NCBI RefSeq assembly: GCF_033441515.1
Contig: NZ_JAWQJT010000001.1
Span: forward strand, 2,294,001 to 2,358,000
From: Amycolatopsis solani
Lineage (GTDB): Bacteria > Actinomycetota > Actinomycetes > Mycobacteriales > Pseudonocardiaceae
Reading direction: 5' to 3'
DNA length: 64,000 nt
Shown: piece by piece, positions 58,645 through 64,000 of the stretch
Layout: every line of letters begins with the position of its first letter
Position numbering within the stretch: position 1 is the first letter of the stretch
The notes under the pieces: generated by a model
The model's database searches: none
Told to the model about the DNA's origin: nothing
Seen by the model: only the letters and a program-made list of their open reading frames with translations
Position numbers and translations under genes: made by a program

Positions 58645-59300
58645 CGGGCCAGCACCCGCCCGAAGTCGCGGACCGCGCGCAGCGTGCCCCGCACCGAACC
58701 GGACACCTTCGACTTGGTGCCCTTGGCGCGTTCGCCGTAGCGGACGTCGAACTCGCGGACCCGCCAGCCGGCCCGCTCGGCCTTGATCAGCAGCTCGAGC
58801 GGGTACCCGAACGCCCGGTCGGTGACGTCGAGGTCCAGCAAAGCCCGCCGGTCCGCGGCGCGCAGGGGCGCGATGTCCCGCACCGGCAGCCCGCGGGTGC
58901 GCAGCAGCAGCGCCAGCACGACGTTGCCCGCCCTCGCGTGCCAGGGCCACACGCCGGGACCGGTCGGCACCCGGCGGCCGACGGCCAGGTCGGCGCCGTC
59001 CCCGACCGCGGTCACCAGCCGCGGCAGGTCGCCGAGGTCGAGGGACCCGTCGGCGTCGGCGAAGCACACGATGTCCGCGGTGGCGGCTTCGAGCCCGGTG
59101 TGCACGGCCGCGCCGTAGCCGCGACGCGGTTCGTGGACGACCTTCGCGCCGAGCGAGGCCGCCACTTCGGGCGAGCCGTCGGCCGAACCGTTGTCGACCA
59201 CGATCGCGCGGTAACCCGGCGGCAGGCCGGCCAGTACGCCGGGCAACGCGCCGGCTTCGTCGAGGCAAGGGAGGACGACGTCCACTCCTGAGTCAGTCAC
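58641..59300 (-). CDS. GT2-family glycosyltransferase (dolichyl-phosphate mannosyltransferase-like)
   Basis: A 219-residue soluble GT-A enzyme. VDVVLPCLDEAGALPGVLAGLPPGYRAIVVDNGSADGSPEVA is the nucleotide-sugar domain start. DIVCFADADGSLDL contains the D-x-D metal motif. VRDIAPLRAADRRALLDLD and GYPLELLIKAERAGWRVREFDVRYGERAKGTKSK are the acceptor side typical of polyprenyl-phosphate transferases. There are no membrane helices. It probably transfers a sugar to polyprenyl phosphate. It is the first gene of a five-gene overlapping operon. The GTG start at 59300 is 146 bp from the divergent membrane-protein gene. Confidence 0.88.
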   Translation of the reverse strand: MTDSGVDVVLPCLDEAGALPGVLAGLPPGYRAIVVDNGSADGSPEVAASLGAKVVHEPRRGYGAAVHTGLEAATADIVCFADADGSLDLGDLPRLVTAVGDGADLAVGRRVPTGPGVWPWHARAGNVVLALLLRTRGLPVRDIAPLRAADRRALLDLDVTDRAFGYPLELLIKAERAGWRVREFDVRYGERAKGTKSKVSGSVRGTLRAVRDFGRVLAR

Positions 59301-59445
59301 GGGGCCGACCGTAAGTCCGGCGTGGACGGCCGAAAACCCTTGCGGTCCTTACTGAATCATGACGGGTGACGAGGTTCTTACCGGGTCGTTACGGCTGCTC
59401 CAACCGGTGCGCGAGGCACCACTCGCGGACTTATGGTGGACAGCG

Positions 59446-60840
59446 ATGAGCGAGCCGAATCCGGCAGCCCGGCTCGCCGAGCCGCCTGTCCGCGAACCCG
59501 AAGCCCCGGTCACCGGGCGCCGCGCCGACCTCCTCGCCGTCGCGGCCGCGGTGGTGCTCGTCGCCGCGGCCACCGCGGTCGGCTTGTACTACAACCGGCC
59601 GCATTCCGGTGTGGTCATCTTCGTTTCCTCGCCGCCGCTGTTCGCCGACTGGCTGCCGCACGTCGGCCCGGGCTCGGTGTTCGCCGTGCTCGTCGCCGTC
59701 GCCGTCGTGCTGCACGGCCCGGTGCTGGCCGCCCGGCTGCCGTGGCGCCGCGCGCTCGTCACCGGCTACCTGGCCTCGCTGGCGTGGATCTTCTCGCTGG
59801 CCATGGTCGACGGCTGGACGCGCGGGTTCGCCGGCCACCTCACCATTCCGCAGGAGTACCTCCACGAGGTACCCGGGATCACCGACATCCCCCGGATGCT
59901 GCGCGAGTTCTCCTCCCGCATCCTCGACTTCCAGCCGAATTCGTGGACCACGCACGTCTCCGGGCACCCGCCGGGCGCGACGCTCGTCTTCGTCTGGCTG
60001 GACCGGATCGGCCTGCACGGCGGCGCGTGGGCCGCGACGGCCGTCGTGCTCGCCGGCGCCTTGGTCGCGGTCGCCGTGCCCGCCACGGTCGCCCTGCTCG
60101 GCCGGGCCGAGGCCGCCCGCGCGGTGCTGCCGTTCGCCGTCCTCACGCCCGGCGCGGTGTGGATCGGGGTGTCCGCGGACGGCTTGTTCGCCGGGGTGAC
60201 CGCCACCGGGCTGGCGCTGCTCGCGTTGTCCGCGCGCGGGTTCACCGGCGGCCGCCGGTACGCCGTGCCGGCCGGCGTGGCTTCGGGTCTCCTGCTCGGC
60301 TTCGGCGTCTTCCTTTCGTACGGCCTGGTGCTGCTCGGCCTGCTCGCGGTGGCCGTGGCCATCCTCGGCCGGCAGTGGCGGGCGGCAGCGCTGGCGATCG
60401 GCGGGGCGTTGCTGGTCGTCGGCCTCTTCGCCTGGGCGGGCTTCTGGTGGCTCGACGGCTACCACCTGGTCGTCGAGCGCTACTACCAGGGCGTCGCGCT
60501 GGTCCGGCCCTACTCGTACTGGGTGTGGGCGGATCTGGCGGCGGTGGCGATCGCCCTCGGCCCCGCGGTGGTGGCCGCCGTCCGCCGGGGCCTCGCCGGA
60601 GCGCGTCGCGGCCTGCTTTCCGACCCGGTGCTGCTCCTGGGCGTCGCCGCGCTGCTCACCATCGTGTTCGCCGACGTTTCGGGCCTGTCGAAGGCCGAGA
60701 CCGAACGGATCTGGCTACCGTTCGGGGTGTGGTTGCTGCCGTTGACGGCGTTGCTGCCGCGGCCCGGACGCCGATGGTGGCTGGCCGCGCAGGCGGCGAC
60801 GGCGCTGGCGGTCAACCACCTGCTGCTGACCGGCTGGTGA
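59446..60840 (+). CDS. Polytopic membrane protein, probable GT-C-like glycosyltransferase
   Basis: A 464-residue protein with about eleven hydrophobic helices. After the first helix a loop begins YYNRPHSGVVIFVSSPPLFADW. A second long loop carries FQPNSWTTHVSGHPPGATLVFVWLDRIG, a His/Pro-rich motif seen in GT-C-type lipid-linked sugar transferases. This is only suggestive: no full DxD or EE signature is evident in the first loop. ATG 59446 is chosen over in-frame 59359, which would add 29 residues without a membrane segment. The response-regulator gene starts 10 bp downstream, so the three genes form an operon. Confidence 0.65.
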   Translation: MSEPNPAARLAEPPVREPEAPVTGRRADLLAVAAAVVLVAAATAVGLYYNRPHSGVVIFVSSPPLFADWLPHVGPGSVFAVLVAVAVVLHGPVLAARLPWRRALVTGYLASLAWIFSLAMVDGWTRGFAGHLTIPQEYLHEVPGITDIPRMLREFSSRILDFQPNSWTTHVSGHPPGATLVFVWLDRIGLHGGAWAATAVVLAGALVAVAVPATVALLGRAEAARAVLPFAVLTPGAVWIGVSADGLFAGVTATGLALLALSARGFTGGRRYAVPAGVASGLLLGFGVFLSYGLVLLGLLAVAVAILGRQWRAAALAIGGALLVVGLFAWAGFWWLDGYHLVVERYYQGVALVRPYSYWVWADLAAVAIALGPAVVAAVRRGLAGARRGLLSDPVLLLGVAALLTIVFADVSGLSKAETERIWLPFGVWLLPLTALLPRPGRRWWLAAQAATALAVNHLLLTGW

Positions 60841-60850
60841 GGGAGACGTG

Positions 60851-61552
60851 ATGAACGATCAGGCCGGGCGGGTGCTCGTGGTCGACGACGACGAGACGGT
60901 CCGCGACGTCGTCCGCCGCTACCTGGAGGTGGCCGGGTTCACGGTCGACCAGGCCGGCGACGGCGCGGACGGGCTGGCCAAGTTCGCCGCCCACGAGCCC
61001 GACCTCGTCGTGCTCGACGTCATGATGCCGGGGATCAACGGCCTGGAGGTGTGCAAGCGGCTGCGCCAGGTCAGCCAGGTGCCGATCGTCATGCTCACCG
61101 CGCTCGGCGAGGAGGAGAACCGGATCGCCGGGCTCCAGCTCGGCGCCGACGACTACGTGACGAAACCGTTCAGCCCCAAGGAACTCGCCCTCCGCGTCGC
61201 CTCCGTGCTGCGCCGCGCGCGGATGCCCCGGCCGCAACCGGCCGCGGCCGAACTGGCGGACGGCGACCTGCGCCTGCAGATGAACGCGCGCACCGCGACG
61301 CTCGGCGGCCGCGAACTGCCGCTCACCACCCGGGAATTCGACCTGTTGGCGTACTTCCTCGCCAACCCCGGCGTCGCCTTCTCGCGCGCGGACCTGCTCG
61401 AAAAGGTGTGGGGCTGGGACTTCGGCGACCAGTCCACAGTGACCGTCCATGTGCGACGGTTGCGCGAGAAGATCGAGCGCGACCCGGCCAAGCCGGTCCG
61501 GGTCGCGACCGTGTGGGGCGTCGGCTACCGCTACGACCGGGAGCAGCCGTGA
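60851..61552 (+). CDS. OmpR/PhoB-type response regulator
   Basis: A 233-residue regulator. The receiver domain has [23 protein letters not shown], phospho-acceptor Asp in [22 protein letters not shown] and [23 protein letters not shown]. The winged helix has [52 protein letters not shown]. The GTG at 60848 and ATG at 60851 are adjacent; the ATG has better spacing from GAGGGAG. Its stop overlaps the kinase GTG. The operon contains a polytopic membrane protein, which hints at cell-envelope signals. Confidence 0.92.
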   Translation: MNDQAGRVLVVDDDETVRDVVRRYLEVAGFTVDQAGDGADGLAKFAAHEPDLVVLDVMMPGINGLEVCKRLRQVSQVPIVMLTALGEEENRIAGLQLGADDYVTKPFSPKELALRVASVLRRARMPRPQPAAAELADGDLRLQMNARTATLGGRELPLTTREFDLLAYFLANPGVAFSRADLLEKVWGWDFGDQSTVTVHVRRLREKIERDPAKPVRVATVWGVGYRYDREQP

Positions 61553-62598
61553 TCGAACCAGGTGAGTCCTTCGACGAGATGGCGGCCCACGTCTGGCACA
61601 TCCTGCCGCTGGCGCTGCTCTTCGCGCTCCCGATGGCCGCGCTGGGGGGCGTGGTGCTCTACGTCCTGCGCCGCGGTTCCCTGGCCACCACGCTCACCGT
61701 GCTGGTGCTGATCCCGGTGGTCGCCACGCTGGTCGGGGTGCTGGGCATCAGCGGGTTCATGTTCACCCCGGCGCTGACCACGATGCTGCTGGTCTGCCTG
61801 CTCGTCGCGCTGGTCACCGTGCCCGCGGCGATCGTCTTCGGCCGGGCGATCGCGCGTCGCAGCGTGTGGGAACGCGAAGCGCGTGAACGCGAACGCGCGG
61901 CCGAGGCGTCCCGCCGCGAGCTGGTCGCCTGGATCAGCCACGACCTGCGCAGCCCGCTGGCCGGCATCCAGGCGATGGCCGAGGCGCTGGCCGACGGCGT
62001 GGTGTCCGAACGCGACGAGGTCGCCGACTACGCCCAGCGGATCACCGGCGAGACCACCCGGCTCTCCGCGATGGTCGGCGACCTGTTCGAGCTCTCGCGG
62101 ATCACGGCGGGCGCCCTCGAGCTCACCATGTCCGCGGTGCCGCTGCGGGACGTCGTCAGCGACGCCGTCGCCGCCCAGTCGCCGGTCGCCGAGCGGAAAC
62201 GCGTTCGGGTGCTCGCCAACGCCTCGACCTGGCCCGTCGTGACCGGGAGCGACCCGGAACTGGCGCGGATCGTGCGGAACCTGGTCTCCAACGCGATCCG
62301 GCACACCCCTCCCGACGGGACGGTCGCGGTGCAGATCGGCGTCGACGGCGACGAAGCCCTGCTCGCCGTCGACGACTCCTGCGGCGGCATCCCGGACGAC
62401 GAGATCACCCGCGTCTTCGACGTCGCTTTCCGGGGGACGCAGGCGCGGACGCCGGAACGCGGCGGGACGACCAGCGGCGGCGGGCTGGGGTTGGCCATCG
62501 CCAAGGGGCTGGTGGAGGCGCACCGCGGGAAGATCGGCGTGCACAACCACGGGCCCGGGTGCCGGTTCGAGGTGCGGCTGCCGCTGGCGATGTCCTAG
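61549..62598 (+). CDS. Membrane sensor histidine kinase
   Basis: A 349-residue kinase. Three hydrophobic helices lie in the first 100 residues ([66 protein letters not shown]) with only short outer loops, so it may sense within the membrane. A coiled segment ([18 protein letters not shown]) leads to HisKA with phospho-acceptor His131 ([23 protein letters not shown]). The HATPase domain has [35 protein letters not shown] and [18 protein letters not shown]. The GTG start overlaps the regulator stop. It is cognate to that regulator. Confidence 0.92.
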   Translation: MIEPGESFDEMAAHVWHILPLALLFALPMAALGGVVLYVLRRGSLATTLTVLVLIPVVATLVGVLGISGFMFTPALTTMLLVCLLVALVTVPAAIVFGRAIARRSVWEREARERERAAEASRRELVAWISHDLRSPLAGIQAMAEALADGVVSERDEVADYAQRITGETTRLSAMVGDLFELSRITAGALELTMSAVPLRDVVSDAVAAQSPVAERKRVRVLANASTWPVVTGSDPELARIVRNLVSNAIRHTPPDGTVAVQIGVDGDEALLAVDDSCGGIPDDEITRVFDVAFRGTQARTPERGGTTSGGGLGLAIAKGLVEAHRGKIGVHNHGPGCRFEVRLPLAMS

Positions 62599-62747
62599 CG
62601 GGCGGAGGATGGGTTCACCGCCCGCAGGGTCCAGACCACCGCGGCGCGGCGGCCTTCGGCTCGCTCGAACCCCGGCGGGAAGTCGAGGCGGAACCGGTGG
62701 GCGACCCGGCCCGCGCGATCGCACAGCCCGGCGGGCAACGCGGCCAT
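62595..62747 (-). pseudogene. Possible C-terminal gene remnant (about 50 codons)
   Basis: An open frame of 50 codons (ATG at 62747, TAG at 62595) with protein-like composition: ALPAGLCDRAGRVAHRFRLD, then FPPGFERAEGRRAAVVWTLR. The frame continues open a little upstream of the ATG, so it looks like the tail of a longer, lost coding sequence rather than a complete small gene. Its end overlaps the convergent kinase stop. I do not recognise the parent family. The rest of the 62599-62917 gap holds nothing I can support. Confidence 0.3.
62598..62625. terminator. Terminator hairpin after the two-component operon
   Basis: GCGGGCGG/CCGCCCGC, 8-bp perfect stem with 12-nt loop. It starts at the last base of the kinase stop codon. 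Confidence 0.6.
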
Positions 62748-62917
62748 GAGCTCAGCAGCCGGAGGCCGGGCAGCTGTGCGGCCGCGGTCGGATCCGCCGC
62801 GCTACCGGTTCACCGGGCCGGTAGCGGACACCCCGTGACGACTTGCCGCCGAGCGGGGTACGAGTGCTCGTCGACGGCCCGGATGCTGTGGTGCTAGGCG
62901 ACATCCGCCGGGTGAAC

Positions 62918-63973
62918 TCAGACCGGGTCGCGCAGCTCTGCCGTGGCGAAGTCGGCCATGCCCTTGTCGAAGCCGATTTCGGCCGTGAAGCCCAGTAGTT
63001 CGCGGGCGCGGGCGGGGTCGGCCACCACGTGGCGGACGTCGGCCGCGCGGGCGCCGCCGACCACCTGGGGGGCTGGGCCGCCGCAGGCGCGGGCGAGCTC
63101 GAACGCCAGGTCGCCCACCGTGTGCGGGGTGCCGGAGCAGACGTTCAGCGGGGTGACGTCGCCCGGTGGGCCGGGTGTCCTGAGGGCCAGGACGTTCGCC
63201 CTGGCGACGTCGTGGACGTGGATGAAGTCGCGCTGCTGGCCGCCGTCCTCGAGGACGCGCGGGGCTTCGCCGCGCACCAGCGACGAACGGAACAGCGATG
63301 CCACCCCGGCGTACGGGGTGTTCTGCGGCATCCGCGGGCCGTAGACGTTGTGGTAGCGCATCGCCCAGGCGCTGCCGCCCGTTTGCCGGGCCCACGCGCC
63401 GGCCAGGTGTTCCTGCGCGAGCTTCGTCGCCGCGTACGTGCTGCGGGGGTTCAGCGGTGCGTCCTCGGGCACGAGCCGCCACGCGAGCTCGGCCCCGCAG
63501 GACGGGCACCGCGGCTCGAAGCGGCCGGCGTCCAAATCGGACGCGAGGCGCGGTGACGGTGGCACGACGCCGTGCTCCGGGCAGGCGTACCGGCCTTCGC
63601 CGTAGACGACCATCGACGACGCCAGCACCAGCTTCCGCACGCCCGCCGCGTACATCCCGGCCAGCAGCACCGCCGTGCCGTAGTCGTTGTGCAGGGCGTA
63701 CGAAGGCGCGTCCGACGGGTCGACGCCGTGCCCGACCACCGCTGCCTGGTGGCACACCGCGTCGACGCCGTCCAGCAGTTCCGCGACGATCTCGGCGTCG
63801 GTGACGTCGCCGCGCAGGAACCGGTGCCTGCCGGTGTACGGCGGCGGCGTTCGGGAGCCGTGCGCCGTCGGGAGCAGGTTGTCGAGCACCACGACCTCGT
63901 CGCCGTCGTCGGCGAGCAGGTCGGCGATGTGTGATCCGATGAACCCGGCTCCGCCGGTGACCAGTACGCGCAC
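62918..63973 (-). CDS. NAD-dependent nucleotide-sugar epimerase/dehydratase with CxxH...CxxC insert
   Basis: A 351-residue extended short-chain dehydrogenase. RVLVTGGAGFIGSHIADLL is the NAD motif, VDAVCHQAAVVGHG the next strand, and ASSMVVYGEG with STYAATKLAQEHL supplies the S/T and Y-x3-K catalytic residues. Between them, CPEHG...CPSCGAEL forms a zinc-finger-like insert. Similar inserts occur in some dTDP-L-rhamnose 4-epimerase-type enzymes. It probably epimerises or dehydrates a nucleotide sugar for glycan or glycolipid synthesis, consistent with the glycosyltransferase operon 3.6 kb away. GTG 63973 gives the canonical start; upstream in-frame GTGs at 63982 and 63997 are possible. Confidence 0.9.
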   Translation of the reverse strand: MRVLVTGGAGFIGSHIADLLADDGDEVVVLDNLLPTAHGSRTPPPYTGRHRFLRGDVTDAEIVAELLDGVDAVCHQAAVVGHGVDPSDAPSYALHNDYGTAVLLAGMYAAGVRKLVLASSMVVYGEGRYACPEHGVVPPSPRLASDLDAGRFEPRCPSCGAELAWRLVPEDAPLNPRSTYAATKLAQEHLAGAWARQTGGSAWAMRYHNVYGPRMPQNTPYAGVASLFRSSLVRGEAPRVLEDGGQQRDFIHVHDVARANVLALRTPGPPGDVTPLNVCSGTPHTVGDLAFELARACGGPAPQVVGGARAADVRHVVADPARARELLGFTAEIGFDKGMADFATAELRDPV

Positions 63974-64000
63974 ACCGGCCACGCTAGGGGGCCGCACGGT

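Noticed and set aside
1..64000. CRISPR array
   Set aside because: I saw no regularly spaced direct repeats and no cas genes. The repeats found are palindromes at isolated intergenic sites.

Overview
The window is high-GC actinobacterial chromosome with many GTG and some TTG starts and dense, often overlapping operons. An MprAB/PepD-type envelope stress module, an HbpS/SenS/SenR-type haem-sensing module, a stand-alone LigD polymerase, an AfsR/SARP regulator and an F420-type nitroreductase together suggest a Pseudonocardiaceae-like actinomycete, possibly Amycolatopsis. The genus is an inference.

Layout. 0-7 kb: 3' end of a GH1 beta-glucosidase, a DUF2306 membrane protein, then an aromatic acyl-CoA catabolic block (acyl-CoA dehydrogenase, a fused flavin monooxygenase/old-yellow-enzyme, RidA and a PaaX repressor). 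7-16.8 kb: mixed metabolism and regulation, including a P450-like protein without an ExxR motif, a MarR/nitroreductase pair, a LysR/flavin-oxidase pair, a GT-C glycosyltransferase and a LigD-type polymerase. 16.8-24.1 kb: a translationally coupled cluster of BchC-like dehydrogenase, PTPS homologue, GT4 glycosyltransferase, methyltransferase, YbhN-type membrane protein and GTP cyclohydrolase II. It is flanked by a CDP-alcohol phosphotransferase, a creatininase-family hydrolase and an inositol-monophosphatase-like enzyme. The cyclohydrolase has Met where E. coli RibA has Tyr105, and the PTPS homologue lacks its usual Cys and one zinc His, so the cluster probably makes an unusual GTP-derived compound. 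24.2-27.5 kb: a membrane Ser/Thr kinase, a second GT4 paralogue and a DUF4231 protein.

27.5-45.2 kb: a secreted GH92 mannosidase under a LacI-type operator, MocR and aldo/keto reductase, the SenSR/HbpS-like module, an amidohydrolase, LysR and MFS, a small secreted peptide, an AfsR-type regulator, a vWA protein and several unassigned proteins. 45.35-47.78 kb: a small element integrated into the 3' half of a tRNA-Arg(CCT) gene. It has a 40-bp direct repeat at both ends, the C-terminal stub of a tyrosine integrase, a large inverted repeat and one AT-richer cargo gene with an RNLEAH HEPN motif that resembles the anti-phage protein ApeA. 48-55.5 kb: an orphan NarL-type regulator, a TRIC-like channel, mprA-mprB, DeoR-galT and a PepD/HtrA protease. 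55.6-64 kb: a five-gene coupled operon (GT2, DUF2064 transferase, methyltransferase, membrane molybdopterin oxidoreductase, membrane protein), a membrane-protein/two-component operon, and a nucleotide-sugar epimerase with a zinc-finger-like insert.

Two dispersed repeat families stand out. One is a 46-52-bp palindrome found three times, always between convergent genes and supplying some of their stop codons. The other is a GAATGAsTCATT family that forms a 325-bp MITE-like element at 8.5 kb and a perfect 47-bp palindrome at 16.8 kb.
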